A DNA stretch of 64,000 nt from Sycobia sp. Sy_11 (GCA_018907035.1 JACCIC010000209.1:217501-281500); one strand, 5' to 3'; positions 22,330-35,746 are shown, numbered from the stretch's first letter. Notes: generated by a model from the letters alone, not told the origin. Numbers and translations are program-made.

Positions 22330-23240
22330 CGATATAATTTAATAATGTAATAACGGTTATTCACATCGGAACAACTATGAAACATATTGTCTCTAATGTT
22401 TCCCCAGAATAAATTTCTTTCATTATTAAATTTCAAAAGATTATTGAAAATACATTCACGATTATCTATATTAATTAATTAAATTTAATTTACATTTATA
22501 TACAAGAAAATAAATTATTTCAACAGTAATATCGACCTACTTTAAAGTTATACGTGCAAACAACTTATTATCTATGGAGTTGGCGGCAGAAGATTTGAAT
22601 ATCGCTGCTTTAGATTACGCATTCTATTACTGCCATTGAAACGCCAAATTTGATTGTTTTAAGAATTCAGAAATACAAATCCCCCGTTTTTGCTAATCTA
22701 TTTTTTCACACATGTTAATATTTTCACCCATAATAGAAGAGCATGAAAGCATTTTTGCACTTCCAATAATTATGGAAAGTTCCACAATTCCCTGGAATTC
22801 GAAGTAGGTCAAATTTATATTCTAAATATATTGAATTCAAATTTATATTCTAAAAAATTTGAATGGTTAATCATCGTGCTGAAATTCGATTATACTAATA
22901 AATTATAAAAAAACGTGTTTATTTGAAATCTTAGTAAAATATTCTAGTATATTTTATATCTATAATGATTTTTAGGTTAAGTGTTTACTATGCGAATTTA
23001 GTGCGAGAATCGATGTTCGGTGAAATTCTAAAATTTATCAAATCATTTCTTAAATTTTTATCACTAAACTTAAAAAATTTTAGATCTATCATAAAAAATT
23101 ATTGTATCGAAGTAGAAATATTTTTCACATTCTGTTTTTGTTTTCATTTATTGGATGTTTCCAACCGCCCATAAGGTTTATTTCAACCTTGCCAATATAC
23201 ACACATACATATAAATTATTATAAGTACATAAATTTATTT
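22330..23240. other. AT-rich upstream region of the protease homolog
   Basis: Very AT-rich with no supported gene. A small repeat of AAATTTATATTCTAAA appears twice near 22809 and 22839. Confidence 0.4.
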
Positions 23241-23250
23241 AGATAATGTG

Positions 23251-23472
23251 TAGATTATATTCAGGCATATCTTTTATTTTTGAGCTACATTGTTTTCAAA
23301 ATTAGATGTTAGAGTGTCGTGAGGCGATGTTCTAATCTAAGTTTCATTATTAAATTCTTTATAGATTATATTCACGCATATCTTTTATTTTTGAGCTACA
23401 TTGTTTTTAAAATTAGATATTAGAGTGTCGTGAGGCGATGTTCCAATCTAAGTTTAATTATTAAATTCTTTT
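23251..23472. repeat. Direct tandem duplication, two 111-bp units
   Basis: Unit 1 is 23251-23361 and unit 2 is 23362-23472, with about five substitutions between them (roughly 95% identical). Each contains the segment GTCGTGAGGCGATGTT and ends in TTATTAAATTCTTT. It lies about 1 kb upstream of the serine protease homolog promoter. No coding frame runs through it. Confidence 0.85.
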
Positions 23473-23614
23473 CTTTTCGGTTCAAACAGTGTGCAGTGCC
23501 AAAGACCATGGTTTAATTAATTAGCTTTAATTCGGTTTTTATTATAGTAACAGCTTGTTTGCATTCTTGAACGAGGCGTTTTTGGCGTCTTTACAGATTC
23601 AGTTATGTAAATAA

Positions 23615-23619
<5 letters not shown>

Positions 23620-23660
<41 letters not shown>
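23620..23660. repeat. (AT)20 microsatellite
   Basis: Preceded by AAAT units. Confidence 0.9.
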
Positions 23661-23665
<5 letters not shown>

Positions 23666-23669
23666 TAGC

Positions 23670-24560
23670 AAAACGTATGGCCGGACTGGTTGCCAATGCC
23701 AATGGGTGAAGAAGTCTGCTGCCTAGATTTTGCGTTGGTCGAACGGCGATGGGGCCGCGCGCAAAACAGAAAATTGTAGAGGGCATGCGTTTCGAACTTT
23801 CGAACCTTTGCTAACTTGCCTAACCCCCTCCCCCCGAATTTCCGAGAAACTCAACAGTCGAGCAGTTCCCCATCCGCTTTCTGGACCTCGTATATACTAA
23901 ATATATGAATTTAATAAAAATATTCTACGCAATAGTAAGTTTTTTTCTTCTTTATATTTTCATAGTAATTTTGACGGTTATAATAATTATGCTCTCCGCC
24001 TCGTTCGTCATTGCCAGGGGGTCAATGAATTCTACACCGATGCGCTTATAAAGTCCAATTTTCGATTTTAATATCAAAAGGCATTCGTATATACCTTCTT
24101 ATTTTAATCCAAAATCATAATTTTCGATATTACTTATTACAATACTTATACACATTGTGTGTGAAAAACTAATTGATTCGAATTGGCTTCCTCGAAATAG
24201 CCTAATTGTAAGTAAATTTATTCGTGATAATGGTATTTGCGTTTCCGTTTTAATCGTAATGTTCAATATAATTTGCTCAAGTGCGTCAAAATTGTAGACA
24301 TACGTTATGTTCGTTAGTAGTTACGACTTACATATCGATTGTCTGATAAAAATCGTAAAACAAACAATGCTTACAAATAATTGATTTTTTTTTAACAATA
24401 AATATTCAAATAAAAAGCATAGTTCAACAAAAAGTAAGAAAATCGGAGGGAAAGTTGCTTCTATGCTTTACCAAACATGATCAAAAACTTACAAAAGCTT
24501 ACAAAAACGTAAAATTTACCTCGTACACCTAAAAAAATGATGATATCAGGACCGTCAGCG
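23670..24560. other. AT-rich stretch, nothing recognised
   Basis: Short ORFs only. Confidence 0.4.
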
Positions 24561-24562
24561 CA

Positions 24563-24564
<2 letters not shown>

Positions 24565-24604
<40 letters not shown>
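24565..24604. repeat. (AT)20 microsatellite
   Basis: Perfect array. Confidence 0.9.
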
Positions 24605-24609
<5 letters not shown>

Positions 24610-24999
24610 GATTAAATTATATAATAACCTTTCGATCTAACTCCAATATGCAGCAGCGGCAAAATGCGCTAAAATGATGCCGCATAAAATATCTGTTTTT
24701 ATTATTGTGGCCAGATAAAAGCCTCTGTTACATTCTCTTTAGACGGTTAAATTATATATGCATCCGAATGCCGTAACATCGCGCTTACATCGACGAAACT
24801 CTATGTGGTGGATAATCCTTGCTCGGCACAGCATCAATTGCTCGTACATCTATAGAAGATAAATCGTTCGTAAAACATCTCTTTTCAAATTTTAAAAGTA
24901 CATACCAATATACATACATTCACCTTTTCCCTGAGCTGCAGTAACAATCGATGCTTATATACAGATATGCCTATATACCTCTAAGTCCTTATTCACGAA

Positions 25000-25374
25000 C
25001 GTCTGCGCTATTATAATTTGACCCCCCTCCCCATCCCCCTCGGCGCCACCCTCATTAAAAGCATCAGCCCGAAATGTGAAAGCATCAAACGCGAGGAAAT
25101 CCTCGAAGCTTCAAAGTCGCTTTAATGCGGCTTTTAATCCACGGCGCCTGTGTCAGGTGCTCTTACGTATAGATATATATCTATATATTAGAGCCGATTT
25201 TGCGCCCCAGACGCGCCGGCATGGCGGCGCCACCACTATACGTTCGTCGACGAACGAGCGCTTAATATACCAGTATTATGTATAATACATACTGACCCAC
25301 CCAGTGCATAATAATATAGGCACGGGTGTCGCAAGCCTCGAGGCGACAGTAGTTCATCGTTACCGTATACGTGC

Positions 25375-25428
<54 letters not shown>

Positions 25429-26150
25429 AATATATATTGGATAAGACTGCGTATGTTCCGCCCACCCCTTCCCACCCCCGTGTCGCGCTGCAGTTTTCGC
25501 GACAAAACGCCTATCCAATACACACACGGAGCGGGTTATAATGTCAGCGGCGCCTGCGCTATTCTCTCCCCCCCCCCCTCCCCCAGGTGCAACAAACAGG
25601 TATATATGTATATATAACTATCTCTTCTTGAGGGCGAGGAGCGGGGGGGGGGGTAGCACCTTATCGGTCCGCCCGGCGAACAAAGCGGTAATCCGGTCTG
25701 GAGATTAGGATTTTTTCTTCAACCCCTCCCACCACCGAACGCGCGGTCTCCTTTACTATATCGCGTGCGGCGCATATTCGGTGCGCGGAGAGAACGAAAA
25801 AAAATTGGCGCTCGACTTTTAAATGTGTGTTCGTGTGCGCGCGCGCCGGAGCTGTGGGTGGTATAATATTTTAGTCGCACCGCTGCCGCGGTATAATATA
25901 AATTTTCATTGTAATTGAGACGCGATTTTTTCAGCTCGCGACCCCCGACGCTATATATATATATATATATACAAGACCCGGCGCGGGGCGAGCGCCCCAC
26001 ATAGGTATATCGCGGAGGCACTGCGGGCACGGAGCGATAGTATCGTTTTTCGAGAATTATTGCTCGCTTCGAGATATATTCGGCCTCGCGCACTGCTCTA
26101 ATATACCTAGATACACGTACAATATACACGCACGCGTACCCCGCGTATAC
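25000..26150. other. CpG-rich block without a supported gene
   Basis: Contains poly-C (25567 onward) and poly-G (about 25643) runs, one TA array and several CGCG clusters. The 136-codon minus ORF at 25719-26129 is built from this composition. Confidence 0.4.
25376..25426. repeat. (TA)25 microsatellite
   Basis: Perfect array. Confidence 0.9.
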
Positions 26151-26159
26151 ACACTAGTA

Positions 26160-27050
26160 ATATGTATTATAAAACGCGTGCTTTGTCGAGTGCGAGTTGC
26201 ATGTTTTGTTTTTGTTTTTGTTTTTTTTTTTTTATTTTGTTAATAATGGTCGTACGACAGACACGTACCTTGTAAATGCTCACAATTTTATGTATTTTTT
26301 TTTATCATAACAACGATCTGGTTAATTTAATAATTTGTTAAACGCTTTGTGCACATTTGTATAATAGAATTTGGGACTACGCAACCTTTATTATTAGTTA
26401 ATTCAGTTCGTGAGAACGCGAGGAGTTCGATTGTAGCTCCGAGATGTTCCAAGGATCGTTCAATCGGGTTCTTAGCATGGGGTTACGGACTGTCCGTTTC
26501 AAATGGAAAATCAGGCGCAAAACGTATGGCGGTGGTGGCACGGCGACGTTGAGACATCGGGGGAAAGCGGAATCTTCACTTTTTTTTTTCATTACAATCG
26601 ATACTTTTCACCGACTCTTTACCTATCCTATACACTCTCGAACTACTTGAAAATTATTTCGTCATTAAAAAAATATAAGTGTAACGTAGCTTCTACGCTT
26701 TTACTATATAAGCAATAGAAGAATTAGAACTTTAGTTTTCAATTTCGTTACCAGATATCGCGTCAACAATTTCGGCCCCCCAGTCTTGTAAAGACGGCGC
26801 ACATCTATACTTGGCAGATATACGTATACGTACGAGTAGATATTATAACATATATACTATACATACATACGTATGCGCACTGACGCTGCATTTTACTCGA
26901 GTTCCACTGCACTTTACGCTTGACGATACGCGTATCGATGATATATGGATGCATTATTGAACGAAAGACCAGAGCGACTAGAGGGAGGGGGGTGGGGGAC
27001 TTTCATACTCGACAGAGGGCGAAATAAGATAAATTCCCCGTACGAAGTCG
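26160..27050. other. Mixed AT-rich stretch, nothing supported
   Basis: Contains GTTTTT-type T runs near 26205-26233 and 60-70-codon ORFs with no recognisable domain. Confidence 0.4.
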
Positions 27051-27690
27051 AACATTAATTAATGTTATTGGGCGCGGTTCGCGCGACCGTTAAATCGATC
27101 GATCGTTGCTGGGGGGAGAGGGGGGGGGGAGTCGGTATCGTCAAACTTGACGCAGAGCACGCGCTTGTACGCCCCCCCCCTCGCCGTTGCTCCCTTCCCC
27201 CATGTTACATAGATGAAAAGACGGGAGTCTTTCGAAAAAGAGAACCGGTACTGTTTTGTTTTCCACGCGCACTCTATACGTTTGCCGTCATGCTCGTTCC
27301 GTATCGACTACTTGCACCCTGCCCCCCTCCCCCCACACCAACGTCGATGGCCCACTACAGCGGCCGTCGGACATCGACGCAAGCGGCCGGGGACCAGAAG
27401 CGCAACGGGCAACTGTACCGCGGCCACAGCCACCAGCACAGATCGGCGCCCGATCGCGCGCGCGCCCCCGGAAAATTCGTGCATCGGCACCTGGTGCCCG
27501 GTAGAGCTCTCCTCCCGACTCCCTCCCCCCTCCCCCCCCCGCGGTCCCTCGCCGCGCGGCAGATGCTCCGCTCTCCGAATCCCTCCCCCCCCTGACGCTC
27601 GTATTCTTTCGTACTATACGCATACGTACACGTATACGTGTATATATATTTACTCGCTCCTTGCATTAGAACGGAGAGTACAGTATACAT

Positions 27691-27716
27691 TACACACACA
27701 CACACACACACACACA
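27691..27716. repeat. (AC)13 microsatellite
   Basis: Perfect AC array. Confidence 0.9.
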
Positions 27717-27942
27717 TACACAAATACACATATATGTGGGTATATGCGCGCGATGACGAGCCAAGCGTTCGTACATACATATGCTTTAGGAGAGCGCCCG
27801 ACCCCGTTTCCTTACGCGCCGAGCACGTGTCCTCCCCCCCCCCTCTCCCATCCAAGATCGGCTCCAACGAGGGAGGTGGAGGCGGCTTCCTGGAACAAGT
27901 TTTCGTCGGGGATATAGACTCAATCGTGCGCCTGTTTTTATC

Positions 27943-27945
<3 letters not shown>

Positions 27946-28008
<63 letters not shown>
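27946..28008. repeat. Compound (TA)24(CA)7 microsatellite
   Basis: TA array passing directly into CA units. Confidence 0.9.
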
Positions 28009-28209
28009 ACATAGACATACGTATAATAAGTCGAATACGCGGCCATACTCGGTGTATCTAGCGCCCGCGATAAAAGCCGCGTAGCACGTGTCGTCGCCCC
28101 CCCCCCCTCCCCGAGCATACGTATGGCGCCGGGGTACGGGGCGTGCGGAGGTCGCACGGTGGGAGGGGCAGAGGGACGCAGCGGTCGATCGCGGCTTGAG
28201 ATTGTAATT

Positions 28210-29050
28210 ACGCACAGTACTAATACGTCTGTGTATTAAGTATACAAGGTTTCGGCACGGGGGGGGGCGTTCTACGTGGAGATACGCCGATGGGCAATTA
28301 ATTCCTCGGAATCTGCCCGTTTCTAATTTTGGCCGTTGTACCGCTGCTTAACCCTCTGGTGGTTCAAGCTTCAAAAGGCTAATAAAATTTCCGAGATATC
28401 CTCGACTTTGAGGTGCACACTCCAATTACACTGAAAGCTCGTCGTTTTAAATTTCAAGTGTTTTTTTTTTCTACAGTAAGGATGGTATTATTACATGGAC
28501 TTATATAGTTACATACAATCGTATATACCGATTTTCATGTAATTTCACTAACACGAATATTAAATAAATTATTGTACTGATGTTTCACGTTTATTTTCTT
28601 TATTTCGTGTTTATATTTGTTTTTACGTGTCCTTGGAAATATGTGTTAGCTATAGTCCTCCATAGTACAATGATATTCGTTCGTACATGATAAATCTGTT
28701 ACAGACACATCCTTGGATCTTATGACATATTGATTATAATTAGATTATAATATTCGTCACTGTCGATAGCCGCCGCTTCATTCTTGCGATATTTCACGAC
28801 TAATTTACACATTTCATGTCGTTTTTTACTTTCCAACGAATTTTTTCTTTTAAATTATTTTACTATTCCCACCTCCATATAATTGTATACGGCATTACAG
28901 CCGGCGCTTTCGTGCATCTCGCTGCGCCAGGCTGGGCTGAGATCAATTTGGCTATCCCCTCTGAATAAATGCGCGAGCGAATATTGCATACATATCGCAC
29001 TCTATGGGCCTACGACACTCTGGATATCTGCAGTACTGCAAAATTCAATT
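28210..29050. other. AT-rich stretch, nothing recognised
   Basis: Bounded on the left by a poly-G run at about 28260. No frame of note. Confidence 0.4.
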
Positions 29051-29546
29051 AGCAATCGCCACGAGCCACGCCGCTAACCTGCCACGGGGCCGTGAATTAC
29101 CCACTCTGCCCGACGCGTCGGTCTAACCCAATCAGTTCCACGCATCAGCGCCGTAGTATCAAAACGATTCTCATTCAATCGTTCAAACGCCAATAATAAA
29201 TCCGATCGTTTAGCGGCGCAATTCTAAAAATAAGGCGCAATCTTCCCCGAAGCGAAGAGGGCCCGTTAGGACGAAGGACGCAATATTACGTCCGCGGAAC
29301 GAGAACGTTGCGCTGTATGGAGATACGGGCATGGGGATCGCTAAAAAGCGCCGGTGCCCGTTACGACGGGCGCCGCACGGTTGCCGCCGCCGCCTCCGCC
29401 GTCGCCGTCGGCCGGCGCGGGAATGATAATTTCAATTCTCGCGGCGGCTAATAAATTTGTGCGCCCGGCCCTCGCGCGCTTGACAGTTACTCCGCGGCGC
29501 GACCCGCTCGGACCGAGCGCAGCACCGGCGCAACGAGCGAGCGAGC

Positions 29547-29548
<2 letters not shown>

Positions 29549-29579
<31 letters not shown>
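29549..29579. repeat. (GA)15 microsatellite
   Basis: Flanked by GAGCGAGCGAGC on the left. Confidence 0.9.
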
Positions 29580-29583
<4 letters not shown>

Positions 29584-29651
29584 CCCGCGGGGCGATAAGC
29601 CGCGCGAGCGCGAGCACCACGAGTTTTCTCACCGCGCGATCAACGGTTTCT

Positions 29652-29686
29652 CCCTCTCTCCCTCCCTCTCTCTCTCTCTCTCTCTG
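29652..29686. repeat. (CT)n microsatellite
   Basis: CT array with CCC interruptions. It is complementary in type to the GA array 75 bases away, so the two could pair. Confidence 0.85.
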
Positions 29687-30189
29687 TCCCGGGGGCTGCT
29701 CGCGCGACGCCGCGGCCGCAACTCCCGGTTGACGTCTCAACCTGTTCGCTCAACGGCCATTCCCACAGAGAGCGGGCGCATCGGCTCGGAGCGGGAGACG
29801 GTGAGTGGAGAGACGGAGTGGATTCTCCCGGAGACAGACACACCTGTAGGACGCGGCGAGGCAGTTTCGCGCGAATGCGTATATATATTATATATCATAT
29901 ATGTATATGTACACGTACACGCGGGACTGATGCTGATGACGAGCTTCTTTGGGAGCCAGGCTGCGGTGGCGCACCTTGCCGGAAGCACGGGCAGGTCTGA
30001 CGAGAGGAGGAGGTGATGGAGGGTTGGCGGTGGAGGGGGGGGGGTGAGACAAAAGGATCCGCGGATGCGGCAAGACCGGCTCCCCGAATATGCAAATATT
30101 TCACGCGGGGATACCCGTCGCGAGGAGCAAAAACGCGAAAATCCGGACGGGACGGGACGGGACGCGCGAGAATTAATAATCCCTTGCTC

Positions 30190-31440
30190 GGGCTCTCTTC
30201 TTTCCTTTTCCTTTTACCGACGTCGTAGGTTATTACTTTTTTTGTTTTTTTTTTTCTTTTTTATTTTGCTTTTATAGTCTTTCCCTTCGCGCCGTTGTTT
30301 TCGAAGGGTTAAGAATGCAAATTTATGCGCACAGCCAATGCATAAGCTGTTTTGCGCGCGCACCTTTATGCGTTATTTGTCAGATGGCCTTAAAATTCTC
30401 CGTTTCCTTTGTCCGTTTCTGAATCCAACCTGATTAAAAGAAGAAAAAAAAAATACTTTATCTTCAGATTGTCGACCCTAAGATTGAACCGCGAGAATCT
30501 CTTTTTGTTTTTTTTTTTTTGACTCCGTCACTTTTCGGCACGATCTCCTTATCTGAGGAGGAAATTTCTGAATTCAATATAACACGTTAGACTATAATGC
30601 AAATAATAGGCGTGCAACCAAATGGTAAGAACAATTTTATTTGTATAATGTATTTTTGTTTCTTTCTTTAAACTTATCGCAATAATCAAGATCTCGCAAT
30701 GTAGCAAGCTGTCGTACAAATTTATTTCCAACGTAATCGAACAATCTCAATCTAATAAAAGTCTTTCTTAATTACGACTGGATCCCGAGGCGAATCGCAG
30801 TAGCTTTTCTGCCAGATTGCTCGCTATTCGCACTTAAACCGCGTAGACTCGATAATTGAAGAAATTGATCGGAATGATCTGTAATAGTGACTGTGAGAGT
30901 ATTTTTAAATGTCGATAAAAGCAAATACGCTATGCTTGGCTCTGACCCAAGTTAGTCTGATTTGCAAGACAGCGCGGAAAAGTTTCAAGGTTTATTTGCA
31001 GTGGATATAAACGGGTATTGTGACTAGATAAGGATTTGGTGCTTTGGATTTTTGATTTTCGATTGCCTTGCAAATTAATGTCGATTCAGCGTTCAAACCA
31101 CGACAATAAACTATAGCCTTTAACGAAATTCTCACATTACATTTAATTAGTATACTTATTACGGCAATGAAGCTATATCCTCATATAAACTACAACCGTT
31201 CGATTCATTCGTTTTTTTGTTTTTTTTTTTTTTTAAATATATGTTAATAAACTGTAATAGACTTTTGAGTATACTTCTTTTTTAATCTCCAGCGTAAACT
31301 TTATCTGAATGAAATCAAACCGCATTTAATCTGCCCATAAAAATTTTCTTGGAGTCAAAAAAAAAAAAAAAGAATAAGAAAAAATAAGCACGAGTCCGAC
31401 ATTCTTAAAGCGCGCTCTTATCGAGACCTTCGGCCTATTA
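30190..31440. other. AT-rich stretch, nothing supported
   Basis: Several T runs of 9-14 (near 30251, 30508 and 31218) and A13 near 31358. No recognisable gene. Confidence 0.4.
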
Positions 31441-31449
31441 CACACATAC

Positions 31450-31450
<1 letters not shown>

Positions 31451-31499
<49 letters not shown>
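31451..31499. repeat. (TA)24 microsatellite
   Basis: Perfect array. Confidence 0.9.
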
Positions 31500-31500
<1 letters not shown>

Positions 31501-31679
31501 CGCCTTATCTAACCGAGGTCGGGGCCAATCCATTACAGAAATTACGCAATCATCGAGCATCAGGAGAAGGAGCAACGGCAGCAGCAGACAAACAGCAGCA
31601 GTCAAACAGCTGGAAATAATAAAAAAAAAAAATATATATATATATATATCCATAAGGGGCATCGTTTGCGCTAATGGTT

Positions 31680-32299
31680 CTGCTGAGAGCTGCTGTTGCC
31701 GCTGTCGCCGCCGCCACCCCTGCCGCTGCCGCTGCTACAGCTTCCCGCTGACGCGGACGGCATTCTCTCTCTCTTTCCGCGCGGATCCCCGAAAAGACGC
31801 TCGCCGATTAATCGACTTTTTCGGGATAATACGCCGCGACGTTTCCGTGACGAAAAAAAAAAAACAAACGAATACGCCGGCGGCATGGGACGCGGCGGAA
31901 TAGTACGTAATTTTTTACCTGTCCACATATAGGTGCAATAGCGTTGCGAAACCGGCGAGTTAGGCCGGTATCGAGCAGCCCCCCCCCCTCTCCCGCGCTC
32001 CACCCCCAATACGCGTTTACAATTATAATCTTTCGTCCCGGCACGCTCATATTTTCACTCAAGCGGCGCGCGCGCACACGGAAGGAATCTCGCGCGGGGC
32101 CTGAAAAATTTGCGGCGACGGCCGCGGCGCGGCGCTGGCCCGCCCGCGGGATGACGTCAATGCGGGCAGAGCGCGCAGAAAAACCGGTATATAGCCATGT
32201 AAATAGGCGTCGATGGCGGTGGCGCCTTTCAATAATCGCCAAAGGCGACTCCCCGACTATATGTTCGATCCTCGCGTAAGAGATCGGGGAAATATATTT

Positions 32300-32330
<31 letters not shown>

Positions 32331-32460
32331 ACGAAAGAAAAAAACGGGCGCAATTAAAAATTAACCTTATTCTCAGAGCACACGCACTGCACCTGTTAAA
32401 CATGAGGGGTGATGGGGGGGGGTTTATCTGTACCGGCAGGGCGTTCGATTGAATTTATTA
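31680..32460. other. CpG-rich block without a supported gene
   Basis: Begins with CTG/CCG-type repeats (31683-31740), has a poly-C run near 31979 and poly-G near 32411. The 181-codon minus ORF crosses the GT/GC array at 32301 and is not credible. Confidence 0.4.
32301..32330. repeat. (GC)7(GT)8 alternating tract
   Basis: Thirty bases of uninterrupted purine-pyrimidine alternation, first GC then GT. Confidence 0.9.
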
Positions 32461-32639
32461 TACACTTGCTTTGCCCGAGGCCGAAGCCGTTATATATATA
32501 TATATATAGAATGTAAATACACATGTGTTCGTTTATGCTCATTATTCGCTGATAAATATTTAGTCAGCGGGGGAAAAGTTATACCGATTCGAAATGCTCC
32601 ACGATTTACCAAACGATTAATCGGAGCGGGCTGAAAAAC

Positions 32640-34600
32640 AAAATCTTCTAAATTTAAGTAAGATTTGCATAAGTTGATAAGGGGAGAACGTCGTTTTTTT
32701 TTTTTTTTTTGTTGTTTTATTCAATTACTATATGAATTCGATTGGCGTATCTGACAATTATGAATAGATTAGATATATTTCACTCGAATAACGTAATTTT
32801 ATATTTATTGTTTTTTGAAAAAGCAAATTCAACTCAATTTCATTCCTATTTAGACGTTTTTTTGGCACGCATAAGAAAATATTTTAACGCATAGACAAAT
32901 ATACAGTTACAGATATTTGTGCAATGCTCGCGTAATTAAATCAATTTTCAAAATACACGGATTCCGAGTAAAAATAATATTTTTCGAATAAGTTTGACGT
33001 GAGATTTTACAAGTGTAAAAATAAAATCTGTTTTTCAAGCCTTATATTTGTACAGATAATCAAAATTTATTTCAAATAATAATGAAAAAAAAAATAATAA
33101 TAATATTCATCAATTGAATTTTATGACTTCAGCGGTATTAGTTGATTGATGTTTTTTTATGTTTGTGTAATACGCGAAAAAGATATAGAATAATACATTT
33201 CTTGTATTCTGTCATTAATTGTTAACAACTTATTTTGATAAAATTATTATGACTTTAAAAATTCCAACAATAATTTATTTTTGAAGAATTATTAAATTAT
33301 TATTGAATTATTTAATTTGATCATTATACTGATTTCCTTTTTCAATTATTATTCGAAGGGTTATTATTCATTTGCAAAGTAGAGTTCAAAATTCTTGAAA
33401 ATTATCAAATGATTTTGTCATCAATAAAGTTTTCATCATTTTATAAGAAATATATATTTATTACAACAATTATTAAAAGATATTAATTATCGATGAAATT
33501 AAAAAAAATATTTGTCAAAATTGATAAATGATTTATTTATTTAACAATTCTATGCAAGTTGATTTTTTAAAATCATTATTTTCTAAAATCGAGATTTCTA
33601 TTGTTATTGAAAATCAAAAAGCAATCTTGTAAAATTGAATAATTCCGTATACATAAAGACCTAACAGGCTGTCAACATTTAACAAACCAAGAATACTATT
33701 TATGAAAAGTAAATAAACATTGATGGATTACTGTATAAATATTTTATTAATCCTGGCGTATCGCTAATTAAATTGTAACAAATACCATGGCTAAAAATAT
33801 TTTGTTTTATATCGCAAAAAATGATTTTAAACGATGCCGAAGTAATGCCAAAAGGTTCAAAGTATCGTTTTACTTTTATAATTCCATTAATCGCAGAAAG
33901 TTGGTAAATAATATTTTTGACCAAAGCGACCACTGGGAAAAGCCGTGGAGAAGCACATTAAGGAAATTCTTGCATTATTTTTTATAATTAGATGGCTTTG
34001 CCATACGGCAATTTCGTGATTCAAATCGAGCTCTTATGAAAAATCGCGTAACTCGACTGTGTTTAGATTTAATTTACAGTAAAACAATTGGCAATGATAG
34101 AAACGGCTCAATTTAGTCGAACTTTTCGTACGCTTCTTACTATCAGATAGTATTATATCCTAGAAAGATGCGTAAATGCGTTTAAAAATTATCTCGACAC
34201 GATGATTATTTTTCGAGAAATAATGAAGAAGCAGATATTTGTCTGCCACCGTGTAAATTTCGAATAAATTCCGAGACTTCAATTATCTGCATTGCTTCGT
34301 TAACTTTGGCGAAATTTCGCGAATTCCGACGAGTAGCCGTAAATTAAGGTTGCAATTATACCGAATTAATCGATGCATAAATCAACTCGCGAACGGTTCA
34401 CTAGAATTTACTGATTTTGTTTACAAAGTTTCATTTCAATATTATCCACGATTTATCAAAGTTTCCAAAAATTTTCTGACAAAGTGCCTCTTGTACGGCA
34501 TTCTCTCTTACGCTTTTCGATAATATAAAATCTCGTAAATCAAACATCTGAGTTTCCTCTAAAGTCCTCCCCCCCCCCAAATCTAAATACGAGCGACATT
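32640..34600. other. Long AT-rich stretch, nothing recognised
   Basis: Opens with T17 near 32695. Very AT-rich and free of long arrays. The two opposite 66-77-codon ORFs near 33.7-33.99 kb have no domain signature. Confidence 0.4.
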
Positions 34601-34639
34601 ACGAGTAGACAAAAGCCTATATTATTAGAAGACCAACCG

Positions 34640-34941
34640 TGGCGTACGCTGTAGGCACCCTCGAAACTCCCGTCCCCGGATCATCGATCTCACCCCCCCC
34701 CCGCGACCTCGCGCTTCTAATTGCTCGTCTCAATCGTCGGGTCGCATACCCGCCCCTTGACCCCCTCCCACCGCCACACCGCATCAGCCTCGTACCGCGC
34801 GCGCGTATCCCCGGCACTCGGGGACAAAGGTCCGATTATACGTCCGCGCCCCGCGCGTTCTCACGCCCGCGCGACCCGGAAACGTGTAAAGCGCGCGAGA
34901 GGCCCGGGGACACCGGCCGCGGCGTTGTCCCAACCCTATAC

Positions 34942-34994
<53 letters not shown>

Positions 34995-35000
34995 TATTAG
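34640..35000. other. CpG- and CCC-rich segment without a supported gene
   Basis: A 168-codon plus ORF begins here but runs into the TA array. Confidence 0.35.
34946..34992. repeat. (TA)23 microsatellite
   Basis: Perfect array. Confidence 0.9.
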
Positions 35001-35333
35001 GCGTTATATAATAATAGGCGGGTGCGATCGACAATATAGAGCGGCCTTTATGCACGCCGATTACTATGTGTGTATGATATATCGGGCGGGCGCCGGAACA
35101 GTAGTACTGCTGTTATACGGTGTAAAAACGATCGCGCCCCGATAAGGGTCTTTATTTTACATTGGAGAGGGTTGAAGTCGAAAGATAACGTCGAACAGGG
35201 TGTGTGTGTGTGTGTGTTTGTGTGTCTGTCTGTCAATATATACTCCGCGCTTGGATAATATTAAATATACAGTAACCTCGTTTTTACGTGGCACCTCTGC
35301 TTGGGGACGGTGGACTTTTTATTCAAGGATATA

Positions 35334-35335
<2 letters not shown>

Positions 35336-35381
<46 letters not shown>
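35336..35381. repeat. (AT)23 microsatellite
   Basis: Preceded by GATATATC, which forms a small palindrome at the edge. Confidence 0.9.
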
Positions 35382-35383
<2 letters not shown>

Positions 35384-35563
35384 GTATACACAAAGGCGCA
35401 GGAGACAGTGTAAAACAGGCCAATAACCTCACCGGCGTGACTTTGTCGCGCGCTCTCGCCGTTTTTACAAGAGCTTTTACCGCGTGTATATATTTCGTGC
35501 ATTGTTAAACGCGCTGTTTTAAGAATCATCCGCCCCGGCTCGGTTGCATATGTACATTGTACA

Positions 35564-35566
<3 letters not shown>

Positions 35567-35611
<45 letters not shown>
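35567..35611. repeat. (AT)22 microsatellite
   Basis: Preceded by TGTACATTGTACATGCAT, an overlapping palindromic edge. Confidence 0.9.
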
Positions 35612-35613
<2 letters not shown>

Positions 35614-35746
35614 GTATATTATGTATATATATATAAGGACCGTTCGTCCCGTTTCGGTAAAATCGGCGCTCAGGACAATGCGCGGGGAACACCGGCGACG
35701 AAAAAAGTCGTCGCACCTTCTCGGAAATTCCGCCGGACGGTCCCCC

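Larger units (their letters stand above)
27060..28200. other. CpG- and poly-C-rich block without a supported gene
   Basis: Long frames on both strands (up to 286 codons) owe their length to CCC/CGC-rich sequence and to TA/CA arrays translated as YIYI and HTHT. Poly-C or poly-G runs of eight or more occur near 27122, 27172, 27530, 27834 and 28097. Confidence 0.45.
29050..30180. other. CpG-rich block, candidate promoter or 5' region
   Basis: CpG-dense sequence with GCCGCC runs, two GA/CT arrays and no credible long coding frame. The 220-codon plus ORF (29354-30016) changes character with each repeat it crosses. A promoter or untranslated first exon of a neighbouring gene is possible but unproven. 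Confidence 0.35.

Noticed and set aside
27355..28215. 286-codon minus-strand ORF
   Set aside because: It crosses CA and TA arrays (translated as VCVC and YIYI) and poly-C runs. The opposite strand and other frames are equally open, and there is no domain.
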